This document shows, one piece after another, positions 16,499-24,275 of a DNA stretch of 64,000 nt; the stretch's first letter is position 1, and each line of letters starts with the position of its first letter. The notes beneath the pieces are model-generated. The model saw only the letters and a list, made by a program, of their open reading frames with translations. It was not told where the DNA came from and did no database searches. The position numbers and the translations under genes are program-made. Origin of the DNA: Micromonospora echinospora (lineage in GTDB: Bacteria; Actinomycetota; Actinomycetes; Mycobacteriales; Micromonosporaceae). The DNA lies in contig NZ_JACHJC010000001.1 in the NCBI RefSeq assembly GCF_014203425.1, forward strand, positions 1,736,001 through 1,800,000. The letters are read 5' to 3'.

Positions 16499-16745
16499 GC
16501 CGCGCTGGATCATCCATCTGCCGACCACGCTGACCAGCCAGGACGCCGCTGCCGACCTGGCCGCCGCGCTCGCCCGGTCGCTCGGGCACCTGGATGCCGT
16601 CGATTTCGGCGAGACCACGCTCAGCGAGGAGGACGCACAGCACCTGCGGCATCGGGTCTGGTGCGACCATCGGCTGCCGGAGGCTGGCCGCTGCGGGCTA
16701 CGGGATGGTCACGGCGGGTCGTGCGGGGCGGCGGAGCTGCGCTGA
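16491..16745 (+). CDS. Small hypothetical protein
   Basis: 84 residues overlapping the DivIVA-like gene by 8 bp. The N-terminus RWIIHLPTTLTSQDAAADLAAALARSL looks like a beta-strand plus helix. The C-terminus has three Cys and several His (WCDHRLP, RCGLRDGHGGSCG), which could bind metal. No family is recognised. Its membership in the three-gene cluster is supported by the overlaps. Confidence 0.6.
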   Translation: MAEPRWIIHLPTTLTSQDAAADLAAALARSLGHLDAVDFGETTLSEEDAQHLRHRVWCDHRLPEAGRCGLRDGHGGSCGAAELR

Positions 16746-16764
16746 CGCCGGTACCGTCCCCGGC

Positions 16765-17145
16765 GTGCTGGACACCGAAGAGCTGCTCGCCGAGTTCACG
16801 TCGCCCCGCCCGTACACAATGGCGGTCGTTGCCGACGCGCCGGCCGCGCCCGGCGTGCACCTGGTGCTCGACGGTGGTGTGGTCGTCTACGTCGGCTACA
16901 CCGGTAACCTGCGCTCCCGGCTGCGGCAGCACCTCACCGGCAACCGCGACTCGTCGGTCCTGCATGATCAGGTCGGCCAGCTCCTCGACACGCCCGGCCG
17001 CGCCGCGACCCGCGACGACATCGCCGGGTGGCTGGGGCGGCGCGAGGTCCGCTGGCTGGAGACCGACCACCCCGAGGGTACGAAGGACGCGCTGGTCCTG
17101 GCGTTGCGTCCCCGCTTCAACCGGCAGGTGCCGAAGGCTCGCTGA
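16765..17145 (+). CDS. GIY-YIG nuclease-family protein
   Basis: 126 residues from GTG 16765. The core GVHLVLDGGVVVYVGYTGNLRSRLRQH matches the GIY-YIG fold, with the first strand GVHLVL, the VYVGYT strand and the catalytic-type Arg. A C-terminal LALRPRFNRQ echoes the family's Asn-containing motif. The G-I-Y element is degenerate (GVH), so activity is uncertain. The N-terminus is helical. Confidence 0.7.
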   Translation: MLDTEELLAEFTSPRPYTMAVVADAPAAPGVHLVLDGGVVVYVGYTGNLRSRLRQHLTGNRDSSVLHDQVGQLLDTPGRAATRDDIAGWLGRREVRWLETDHPEGTKDALVLALRPRFNRQVPKAR

Positions 17146-17155
17146 GGCGGCGCGT

Positions 17156-17205
17156 GTTAAGAAGGGGCCCCGCCTCTACCGGAGACGTTAAAAGGGGGCC
17201 CTTCC
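17156..17205. repeat. Paired GTTAA...GGGGCCC palindromic repeat
   Basis: Two similar units: GTTAAGAAGGGGCCCC from 17156 and GTTAAAAGGGGGCCCTT from 17187. Each contains a GGGNCCC palindrome. The second supplies the purine-rich ribosome-binding site of the TTG-started helicase gene at 17206, so folding could mask it. From memory, repeats of this type recur in Micromonospora intergenic DNA. Confidence 0.5.
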
Positions 17206-18498
17206 TTGCACGAAGCGGAGCAGGTGATCCAACGGGTGCTGCGGGACCTCCGGGAGGGGGCGCACCGCGGCGTCGTCGTGGACTCGCCGCCGGGCGCCGG
17301 GAAGTCCACCCTCGTGGTCCGCGCCGCCGTCGAGATCGCCGCCACCGGCGACCCGCTGATGATCGTGGCGCAGACCAACGAGCAGGTGGACGACCTCATC
17401 GACCGGCTCGGTCGTCGGGCCCCGGAGCTGCGCGTCGGGCGGCTCTCCGCCACCGACTACCGGCCCACCGGGCGGGTCACCGGGCATCCGGCGGTCCGGG
17501 TCGCGGCGAAGGTCGCCGACCTGGGCGGGCCGGCGGTGACCATCGGTACGGCGGCCAAGTGGGCCACCGTCACCGAGGGGAGCTGGCCGTGGGCGATCGT
17601 GGACGAGGCGTACCAGATGCGCGCGGACGCGCTGCTGCGCGTGGCGGGGCGGTTCGAGCGGGCGCTGTTCGTCGGCGACCCGGGGCAACTCGATCCGTTC
17701 TCCACAGTGGAGACATTCCGCTGGACCGGGCTGACCTGGGATCCGATGCAGTCGGCGGTGGCCACGCTGCTGCGGCACAACCCGGAGCTGCCGGTGCACC
17801 GGCTGCCGGTGTCGTGGCGGCTGCCCGACTCGGCCGCGCCCGTGGTGTCGGCCGCGTTCTACCCGTTCACCGGGTTCCGCGCCGGCACCGGTCCGGCCGA
17901 CCGGGTGCTGACGTTCACCGAGCCGGGCCCGGGGGACGCCTACGACGCCTCGGTGGAGGTGGCCGCCGCGACCGGCTGGGCGTTGCACGAGCTGCCGGCC
18001 CGGCACACCGTGCGTACCGACGCCGAAGCCGCCGCGGCCTGCGCGGAGCTGGCGCTGCGGGTGCTGGCGCGCGGCGCGGTGGCGGTGAGCGAGGCCGCGC
18101 CGGGCGGCGCGCCGGTCACCGCGGACCGGATCGCCGTCGGGGCCGCGCACCGCGACCAGGTCGCGGCCATCCGGTCCCGGCTGGGCGCGGCCGGGGCGGG
18201 CATCACCGTGGACACCGCCAACCGGCTCCAGGGCCGGGAGTACGACGTGACGATTGTGCTGCACCCGCTCTCCGGCCGACGGGACGCGACCGCGTTCCAC
18301 CTGGAGTCGGGGCGGCTGTGCGTGCTGGCGTCGCGGCACCGGCACGCCTGCGTGGTGGTGGCCCGGGCCGGGATCGGTGAGCTGCTCGACGCGTACCCGT
18401 CGACCGAGCGGGTGCACCTGGACGTGCCGGTGAAGTTCCCGGACGGCTGGGAGGCCAATCAGACGGTGCTCACCCACCTGGACGCGCACCGGGCGTGA
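17206..18498 (+). CDS. Superfamily 1 helicase-like ATPase
   Basis: 430 residues. Walker A PPGAGKST, a following AQTNEQVDDL (motif Ia), Walker B AIVDEAYQM, motif III VGDPGQLDPF, motif V DTANRLQGREYDVTIVL and motif VI ASRHRHACVVVAR give a compact Upf1/RecD-like SF1 helicase with no visible accessory nuclease. TTG 17206 is the likely start because AGGGGG lies 7-8 bases upstream. Whether it acts on DNA or RNA is not evident. It stands alone between a GIY-YIG gene and a small membrane protein. Confidence 0.85.
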   Translation: MHEAEQVIQRVLRDLREGAHRGVVVDSPPGAGKSTLVVRAAVEIAATGDPLMIVAQTNEQVDDLIDRLGRRAPELRVGRLSATDYRPTGRVTGHPAVRVAAKVADLGGPAVTIGTAAKWATVTEGSWPWAIVDEAYQMRADALLRVAGRFERALFVGDPGQLDPFSTVETFRWTGLTWDPMQSAVATLLRHNPELPVHRLPVSWRLPDSAAPVVSAAFYPFTGFRAGTGPADRVLTFTEPGPGDAYDASVEVAAATGWALHELPARHTVRTDAEAAAACAELALRVLARGAVAVSEAAPGGAPVTADRIAVGAAHRDQVAAIRSRLGAAGAGITVDTANRLQGREYDVTIVLHPLSGRRDATAFHLESGRLCVLASRHRHACVVVARAGIGELLDAYPSTERVHLDVPVKFPDGWEANQTVLTHLDAHRA

Positions 18499-18573
18499 CG
18501 AGGGGCCGTCGCGGCATGTCGGGCAAACCGTTCGGATCTTCCGGCGGTCGAGGGCGGTGGGCACGATGGCCGG

Positions 18574-18807
18574 ATGTACCCTCACGACCCGTATCAGCAG
18601 GATCCGTACCAGCAGCAGTATCCGCCGCCGCAGTACCCGCCGCAGGCGTACGCGCCGCAGCCGGAACAGCGGACGAACAGGTGGGCGATCGCACTGTGGG
18701 TGGCGGTGCCGGCGCTGCTGGTGATCCTGTGCTGTGCCGGCTGTGTCGCGTCCGGGTTCGCGGGCGGGTTCATCGACGGCTTCAACGAGGGCTATTCGTC
18801 GTCGTAG
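18574..18807 (+). CDS. Small Tyr/Pro/Gln-rich single-pass membrane protein
   Basis: 77 residues. A disordered N-terminus of PYQQ/PPPQYPP repeats precedes one transmembrane helix (WAIALWVAVPALLVILCCAGC) and a short Gly/Ser tail. The layout is common in actinobacterial envelope proteins. The Cys pair in the helix could be acylated (speculation). Function unknown. Confidence 0.7.
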   Translation: MYPHDPYQQDPYQQQYPPPQYPPQAYAPQPEQRTNRWAIALWVAVPALLVILCCAGCVASGFAGGFIDGFNEGYSSS

Positions 18808-18854
18808 GCGTACCTCGACGCGCGCCGCTGGCGGCGGTGCGTTAGACATGGATC

Positions 18855-19160
18855 ATGACCGCGAGCGTGCTGCCCTGGCTGGGTGGGGGCGTGGTGGCCC
18901 TGGCGGCCGGGTTCCTCGCCGCGTTGCTGCCCCGGAGACGCGCCCGCGCGCAGGGCCGGCGCGTCGCCTGGTCGTCGGCGCGGGCGGCGATCCACGACGC
19001 CACTGTCAGCCGGGACGCGTCCCCGACGGCGGTGCCGGAGGCGGAGCGGCTGCTGGCCCGGGCCGAACTGCTCGCCGCCGGGCGCGGCGGCGCCGACGCG
19101 GCCCGGGCCGCGGCCGAGCACGCGCGCCGGGCCGACGAGCTGTGGCGGGCCGGCCGGTGA
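18855..19160 (+). CDS. Small membrane protein (possibly DUF6403)
   Basis: 101 residues: an N-terminal transmembrane helix (LPWLGGGVVALAAGFLAALLP), a basic RRRARAQGRR stop-transfer, then a soluble alpha-helical Ala/Arg/Glu domain. It is the first of three overlapping genes ending at 21585. The DUF assignment is from memory. The stop overlaps the next GTG. Confidence 0.65.
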   Translation: MTASVLPWLGGGVVALAAGFLAALLPRRRARAQGRRVAWSSARAAIHDATVSRDASPTAVPEAERLLARAELLAAGRGGADAARAAAEHARRADELWRAGR

Positions 19161-20521
19161 CCGCGCCGAGGCTGCCGGTGCGCCGGGATCTGGTGCGCTG
19201 GTCGCTGCTGGCCGCCGCGGCAGCAGTGCTCGTGGTGTTCCTGGGGGCGCAACGGCAGAGCGTGGAGGTCAGCTACGGGCAGTCCCCCTCGGCGGGCGCG
19301 CTGCCGCAGGAGGGGTCGGCCGGGGAGTTGAGCGACGCGAGCGTGCCGTCGGTCGAGGAGATGACGGCGCTGGTCGCGGCCGAACCGGTGGTACGGCTGC
19401 CCGGGGCGGTCGCGCGCTGGGACGAGCAGCGGGTACGGGCGGCCATCGGTGACCGGGGCACCCGGATCCTGGTCGCCCCTCCGGGTCTGGACGAGGCGGA
19501 ACGCCGCCGGGTCAAGGACGTGGATGACGCCGAGATCCGGATCGTCGGTACCGAGGTCAGCGGCGGGCTCTACGTGGCCTCGCCGGACGACCTGCCGGGC
19601 TGGCGGGCCCGGTTCGCCACCCGCGACGTGACCGGCCCGCTGCTCACGCTGCTGGCCACGCTGCACGACCAGCCGACCCCGCCGGACCGCGACGACCTGC
19701 GCTGGCGGGAACCGACCGGCCCGGAGCTGGCCCCGATGGTGGCCGCGTTGCGCGCCACCGGCCGGTACGTGGGCCCCGGCGCCACGCTGACCCGGCTGCC
19801 GGAGAAGGCGGCGAGCAGCGCGTTCCCGGACGGGGCCTGGTTCGTGGTGCTGCCCGCGCAGCCGTACGGGGAGCCGCTGCCCGCGTACGGGCCGGCGCTG
19901 CACCGGCTCGCCCCGGACCAGCCGCTCGTGGTGATGTACGGGGACTGGATCGAGTACCACGGTCCCGGCGGGGCGGAGTTCGCCGAGGTGGCCGGCGCGA
20001 GCTTCTACGCCCAGTTCGGCAGCCGGCTCGGCCGGTACGCCTATCCGCAGCAGAACGTGCTCGGCACGTACCTGGGCCAGGTGACCGACGTGCGGTACGC
20101 GGGGCTGTTCGACCGTCCGCTGCCGTACCGCCCGTTCGACCCGCTGCGGGTGGCGCTGCCGGCGCTGCCCTGGATCTTCGCCGCCTGCGTGGCCGGTTTC
20201 GTGGTGCTGTCGATCCGTACCGTGCGTGGGGGTGGTCGCCGTCCGGCCGATGTCGGTCCGGGCGGTACGCCGGCCCGGCTGGCCGGGCTCTCCGCGCTCG
20301 CAGTGGAGCTGTCGCTGCTCACCGACGCCCGCAGCGACCCGGCGCTGGTGCGGGGCGTGGGCCGGTTGCGGGCGGCCCGGGACGCGCTGGACGAAGGGCT
20401 GCCCGACCGGCACGTACGCGAATTGCTGGCCGACGCGGCGGCCGAGTTGGACGGCGTGGCCCGGGACGTGCGGATGCCCGGCTACCGGCCGGACGTCTAC
20501 CTGCGGGCGAGGCTGTCGTGA
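19157..20521 (+). CDS. Membrane-anchored extracytoplasmic protein, unknown
   Basis: 454 residues. An N-terminal helix (WSLLAAAAAVLVVFLGA) precedes a large presumably external domain, then a second helix (LPWIFAACVAGFVVLSI) and a cytoplasmic helical tail. No catalytic motif is recognised. GTG 19157 overlaps the preceding stop and the stop overlaps the next start, so this is the middle of a tightly coupled three-gene operon. The next protein has the same topology (two helices around an external domain, helical tail), which suggests a heteromeric membrane complex (inference). Confidence 0.65.
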   Translation: MTAPRLPVRRDLVRWSLLAAAAAVLVVFLGAQRQSVEVSYGQSPSAGALPQEGSAGELSDASVPSVEEMTALVAAEPVVRLPGAVARWDEQRVRAAIGDRGTRILVAPPGLDEAERRRVKDVDDAEIRIVGTEVSGGLYVASPDDLPGWRARFATRDVTGPLLTLLATLHDQPTPPDRDDLRWREPTGPELAPMVAALRATGRYVGPGATLTRLPEKAASSAFPDGAWFVVLPAQPYGEPLPAYGPALHRLAPDQPLVVMYGDWIEYHGPGGAEFAEVAGASFYAQFGSRLGRYAYPQQNVLGTYLGQVTDVRYAGLFDRPLPYRPFDPLRVALPALPWIFAACVAGFVVLSIRTVRGGGRRPADVGPGGTPARLAGLSALAVELSLLTDARSDPALVRGVGRLRAARDALDEGLPDRHVRELLADAAAELDGVARDVRMPGYRPDVYLRARLS

Positions 20522-21585
20522 GCGGCGTCGCGACCCGGCCCGCGCGGGTGCCCGCCCGGCGGCGTGCGGCGGCGACCGGTCCGCGCCGGCTGCTCGGCCG
20601 CCTGGTCGGCACCGCCTTCGGCCGGGCGACGCTCGCCTGCCTGGCGCTGGCCGGCTGGGCGCTGTGGTCCGGCGGCATCCTCGACGGCCCGGCGGCCCGG
20701 CAGGTACGCGGCTCGTCGGTCTACGCCGCGCCCGGGGTCGACCTGGACCGGGCTGCCGCCGAGCGGGTCATCGGCAACCGGCGGCTGGTGGTGCTGATCA
20801 TGGAGCCGGGCGCCGACCTGCGGGAGGCGTGCGCCGACACCAAGCGCGCCACGCAGGGCACGCTGGTGCTGGCGATGAGCCGCGACGGCGAGGACTGGGA
20901 CACCTACGGCTGCTCCCGGCTCGGCGGCGACGGCGCCAAGGACCTCGGCCGGGCGATGGTTGCCGAGACCACCATCGGCCGGGGCGCCGACGCGTTCGTG
21001 GACCGGCCGGTCGAGGCGCTGAAGGTGGTCGTGCTCAACTACGACCGGCTGGTCCGGGCCGGTCTGGTGCCGGACGGGGCTCGTACCATCAGCCCTTCGC
21101 TGCCCCGGTACCTGCTGGCCGGTGGCGCGGTGACCGGCGTGGTGGCCGGCGCCGCGGTGCTCTGGTTCGGCGGTCGCCGGGCCGGTCGCCTGGCCGACGC
21201 GCGCCGGGCCGGGCGGGACGCGCGCGCCGACGAACGGGCCGCGCTCGGCGCCGCCACCGCGGTGCTCGCGCAGCAGATCATCGACCTGGACGGGTACGCC
21301 GGGCCGGCCGCCCCGGCGCACCGGCGGCTGGCCGCCGACTACGTCGGCCTGCTCGACGAGGTGTCCGAGGTGGACGACGACGCCGAGGCGCTGCGCCGGC
21401 TCCGGGAGCGGGTCGAGGAGCTGAACCGCCGCGCGGCAGCTCTCGCCGACGACGCCGCGTCCGGTCGGGGCGCGGACCGCACGGGTGGCCGGAAGCCGGA
21501 CAAGCCGACGGCCGGGCGGCCCGGCAAGGCGGCGGCCGGCGCGGCGGCGGGGAAGGGCCGGACGCGCGGACGGGGCCGGCGGTGA
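20518..21585 (+). CDS. Membrane-anchored protein with basic low-complexity tail, unknown
   Basis: 355 residues from GTG 20518. A basic N-terminus leads to a transmembrane helix (TLACLALAGWALWSGG), an external domain (residues about 60-195, one Cys pair C101/C130 region), a second helix (YLLAGGAVTGVVAGAAVLWF), a coiled-coil-prone cytoplasmic region and a Gly/Lys/Arg-rich end that could bind acidic polymers. No known family is recognised. Confidence 0.65.
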   Translation: MSGVATRPARVPARRRAAATGPRRLLGRLVGTAFGRATLACLALAGWALWSGGILDGPAARQVRGSSVYAAPGVDLDRAAAERVIGNRRLVVLIMEPGADLREACADTKRATQGTLVLAMSRDGEDWDTYGCSRLGGDGAKDLGRAMVAETTIGRGADAFVDRPVEALKVVVLNYDRLVRAGLVPDGARTISPSLPRYLLAGGAVTGVVAGAAVLWFGGRRAGRLADARRAGRDARADERAALGAATAVLAQQIIDLDGYAGPAAPAHRRLAADYVGLLDEVSEVDDDAEALRRLRERVEELNRRAAALADDAASGRGADRTGGRKPDKPTAGRPGKAAAGAAAGKGRTRGRGRR

Positions 21586-21612
21586 CCCGCCGACCCCGTC
21601 GTCACTGCGTCG

Positions 21613-22179
21613 TCAGCGCTGGGCGCCCACCGTCGCGGCGGCCGGCCAGCTGCCGGTGAAGACCTGGGCGGGCGTCGCGCTGCGGGCGGCGAAGCCGAAC
21701 AGCGAGTCGACCCGGGATGCCTCGGCGGAGCTGGGGTACGGGTTGGTGCAGCTCGTACCGGCGCTGCCACCGGACATCAGGAGGGCGCAGTTGCCGTTGT
21801 AGTTGTCCGGCAGGCCGAGGATGTGGCCGATCTCGTGCGTCATGATGCGCAGTGCCGAGTACTGCTGGGCCTGGTTGTAGTCGATCACCACGCGGCCGTT
21901 GCCGAGGCTGGTGCGCTGGGCGTACGAGCCGCCGCCGTAGGTGTAGGTGATCCGCAGGTTGGACCCGCACTGGGCCATGTTGATGTTGTTCGTGTAGTTG
22001 TTCCAGATCGCCGCCGCCTGCACCGCCGTGTTGGCGAACGGGCCGGCCTGGCTGATGTTGTAGCAGACGTTGCGGACGGCGGCGGAGGCCGGAGCCGGGT
22101 TGACGGCTACCGCGCCGAGCGCTGCCAGCGTCGCGGCCGCGAGGGTGGCGAGGATCCGGGACAGCTTGGGCTTACGCAT
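21613..22179 (-). CDS. Snapalysin-family secreted zinc metalloprotease
   Basis: 188 residues with a Sec signal peptide (basic MRKPKLSR, hydrophobic Ala/Leu core, cleavage near ASA-AV) and a small neutral protease domain. The zinc motif HEIGHILGLPDNY has the third ligand Asp typical of snapalysins (HExxHxxGxxD). Two Cys pairs (VCYN/QCGS and NCAL/SCTN) probably form disulfides. ATG 22179 has AGGAG 8 bases upstream. In Streptomyces the family is controlled by a divergent LysR regulator, and none is adjacent here. A promoter candidate lies at 22223-22250. Confidence 0.9.
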   Translation of the reverse strand: MRKPKLSRILATLAAATLAALGAVAVNPAPASAAVRNVCYNISQAGPFANTAVQAAAIWNNYTNNINMAQCGSNLRITYTYGGGSYAQRTSLGNGRVVIDYNQAQQYSALRIMTHEIGHILGLPDNYNGNCALLMSGGSAGTSCTNPYPSSAEASRVDSLFGFAARSATPAQVFTGSWPAAATVGAQR

Positions 22180-22222
22180 GGTTCACACTCCTTGGGATGG
22201 GGGGTGAGCGGAACGCCGCAAG

Positions 22223-22250
22223 CCTATATATAGGTGTTCATCGATATCAA
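22223..22250 (-). promoter_or_regulatory. Candidate promoter of the snapalysin gene with TA-rich palindrome
   Basis: On the minus strand TTGATA (22250-22245) is followed after 16 bases by TATAGG (22228-22223), a plausible -35/-10 pair 44 bp upstream of the ATG. The -10 lies in the perfect palindrome CCTATATATAGG (22223-22234), striking in such GC-rich DNA. Confidence 0.5.
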
Positions 22251-22295
22251 GTGCCACGGTGAACTGACCGGGCTCGACCATCCGTACCCCTGGTC

Positions 22296-22694
22296 GTGCG
22301 GACCACGGAGCTGGTGACCTGTCCCGGCGAGTCGCGCGACCGGCTCGGTCCGGTCGCCGTACGCGAGGCGGTGCACCGCTGGCTGCGGCTGATCGCGGCG
22401 GACGCGGAACTGGCCCCGTACCTGATCGGGGTCGACCGCCGCCGGCTCGCGGCGCTGCTCACCGCCCGGCTGGACACGGCGCTCGGCGGTGTGTGGCGCA
22501 GCGCCGGCGGCGCGTTCCCGGCCGGGGCGCCGGACGGCCTGCCGGTCCTCGGTGGCGCGCGACGGCCGCCGTTGAGCGAGGAGCAGCGCTGGCGCGTCCT
22601 GGACTATCTGGCCGCCGCGCTCTGGACGCTCGACCTGCCGCCGGCGGCGCTCGTGAACGCCCAGCGGGCCGTCGCCGGACTGCTGCGCGCCTGA
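22296..22694 (+). CDS. Truncated-globin-like protein lacking the haem-binding histidine
   Basis: 132 residues. The order WLRLIAADAELAPYLIGVD, RLAALLTARLDTALGG, and a C-terminal LDYLAAALWTLDLPPAAL resembles helices B to H of truncated haemoglobins. Where the proximal His and its neighbours are expected (ahead of LSEEQRW) the sequence reads GGARRPP, with no His. It may be a haem-free sensor or scaffold of the globin fold. Assignment is by eye. The GTG start is uncertain because no clear ribosome-binding site is seen. Confidence 0.45.
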   Translation: MRTTELVTCPGESRDRLGPVAVREAVHRWLRLIAADAELAPYLIGVDRRRLAALLTARLDTALGGVWRSAGGAFPAGAPDGLPVLGGARRPPLSEEQRWRVLDYLAAALWTLDLPPAALVNAQRAVAGLLRA

Positions 22695-22838
22695 CCGCGC
22701 CCGCGCGGCAGCACAGGAACGGTCATTCACGCCGCCGGGTATCCCCGGCATTCCTGTCAATCTCCCGTCACGCAGGGTGTTTTCCTGATCGCTTCCGGTC
22801 GATAACGTCGGGCCACTGCCGTCGACGAAGGGCCGACG

Positions 22839-23552
22839 ATGAACGACAACGGACACCCGCTCGACCGTCGGCGACTGCTCGCCGGCGCGGCGGCAGCCTC
22901 GGCGGTCACAGTGACCGGCCTGGCCGTCGCCTCCACCCAAGCCACCGCCGCGGCGGCGCCCGCCCGCCGCGCGACGCCGCTGATCGCCCGGGACCGCATC
23001 GCCACCGCCGCGTTGCGCGCGCCCGACGGCTCCGCGCTCGCGGTCGGCGTCCAGACCGACTTCCACGCCCGGCTCGCCGCCTGGCTGGCCTTCTGGTCGG
23101 CGAACTCGCCGCCGGCCTGGAGTACGCCGGTGCAGGTGGTCGCCCGGATCGAGCCGGCCGGCGACGCGCTGGTGCTGCACGCGATCCGGCACCGCCGCGA
23201 CGACGAGCTGCACGCCGGGTTCACCGCCGGCCGGCGCGACGCCACCCACCTGGCCACGCTGGCCAGCCTGCATCACCACTTCCCGAGCGTGCGGGTCCGG
23301 CCGGACGGCACGATCCGGGTCGCCGACGGATCCGCCGGGTTCACCGGCGCCCCGGAACAGGTCGCCTTCGCGGTCGCGGCCTGCCGCGAACTGTGGGGCG
23401 ACGCGGCGGCCACCGCCGACCGCTGGGCGGAACACGCCGCCCGGGTGCTCGCCCGCGCCGGGCAACGCACCGACGCCGCCTCGCACGCCGGCTGGGCGGC
23501 CTTCACCCGCACCAGCCTGCGCCGCGGGCTGGGCACCGAATCGTACGAGTGA
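22839..23552 (+). CDS. Tat-exported protein of unknown function
   Basis: 237 residues starting with a twin-arginine signal (LDRRRLLAGAAAASAVTVTG) and an Ala-rich cleavage region. The mature part is helical and His/Arg-rich (LHAIRHRRDDELHAGF, LASLHHHF), with a single Cys. No known family is recognised. Tat export suggests folding, and perhaps cofactor binding, before secretion. It is followed at 13 bp by a small protein and then a Cys-rich protein, probably one operon. Confidence 0.65.
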   Translation: MNDNGHPLDRRRLLAGAAAASAVTVTGLAVASTQATAAAAPARRATPLIARDRIATAALRAPDGSALAVGVQTDFHARLAAWLAFWSANSPPAWSTPVQVVARIEPAGDALVLHAIRHRRDDELHAGFTAGRRDATHLATLASLHHHFPSVRVRPDGTIRVADGSAGFTGAPEQVAFAVAACRELWGDAAATADRWAEHAARVLARAGQRTDAASHAGWAAFTRTSLRRGLGTESYE

Positions 23553-23565
23553 CCGGAGGAAGCAC

Positions 23566-23826
23566 ATGGCCCGCAACGAGTTCCGCTTCGTGGTCGACGG
23601 CGTCGACCTGAGCGCCGAGCAGCAGACGCTGATCGCCGCGGAGATCCAGAAGGCCGGCCTGGCCGCGCTGCGTACCGCCGACGCGAGGCTGACCAACCCG
23701 CTGACCGTCGGCCACGGCAACATCAAGCTGCGCCCCGAGTGGTACGGCCTCTGGGTCATCGACGGCCCGTTCGCCCAGGACCTCGGGCAGAAGATCAACG
23801 ACATCGGGTTCTGGATCCAGCGGTGA
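23566..23826 (+). CDS. Small conserved-looking protein of the Tat/Cys-rich cluster
   Basis: 86 residues with a strong GGAGG ribosome-binding site ahead of ATG 23566. FRFVVDGVDLSAEQQTLIAAEIQKAGLAAL looks like a leader- or carrier-like strand-helix region. The rest is Trp/Gly-rich (RPEWYGLWVIDGP, NDIGFWIQR). A modified-peptide precursor or a substrate of the neighbours is possible but unproven. The stop overlaps the next GTG by 4 bp. Confidence 0.55.
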   Translation: MARNEFRFVVDGVDLSAEQQTLIAAEIQKAGLAALRTADARLTNPLTVGHGNIKLRPEWYGLWVIDGPFAQDLGQKINDIGFWIQR

Positions 23827-24230
23827 CCGACGTTGCCCGGCCGGCCGGCGCGCCGGAGCGGATGTGCCCGAGCACCCCGGCGTCGAACGCCACGGTGTTC
23901 CTCGGCATGATCACTCCGGCGGGCCGGGTGGCCTACGTGACCCCGGCCGTACCGGCCGAGGTGGCGCTCGCCGGGCTCGGCGACTCCGACGAGCCGGTCG
24001 AGGCGCGGGTCCGGCTCGCCGGCCCGTGCGTCACCTCGTCCTGCGGCTTCTGGACCGGCTCGCACTGCGGGCTGGGCGCGCGGATGGCCGCCTCGTACGC
24101 CGAGACCGCCCCGCCCGCCGAGGAGGCGCTGCCGAAGTGCGCCATCCGGCGCACCTGCCGGTGGTTCGCCGAACAGGGACCGTCGGCGTGCCCGGCGTGC
24201 GCGCACGTGGTGACCGACGCGCGGACCTGA
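23823..24230 (+). CDS. Eight-cysteine protein of unknown function
   Basis: 135 residues from GTG 23823. Eight Cys fall in three groups: one near residue 15, PC-x4-C-x6-C in the middle (PCVTSSCGFWTGSHCG), and C-x4-C-x10-C-x2-C at the C-terminus (KCAIRRTCRWF, ACPAC). No signal peptide is seen, so the Cys probably ligate metal or an Fe-S cluster in the cytoplasm. No family is recognised. Confidence 0.6.
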   Translation: MTDVARPAGAPERMCPSTPASNATVFLGMITPAGRVAYVTPAVPAEVALAGLGDSDEPVEARVRLAGPCVTSSCGFWTGSHCGLGARMAASYAETAPPAEEALPKCAIRRTCRWFAEQGPSACPACAHVVTDART

Positions 24231-24275
24231 TCGCTCTCCCATCTTGTCGGACCCCTCGACTAGCGTCGGGAGGTC

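Noticed and set aside
15719..16618. N-terminal extension of the XRE regulator
   Set aside because: Low-complexity, overlaps the divergent small-protein genes; the zinc ribbon begins right after GTG 15718.
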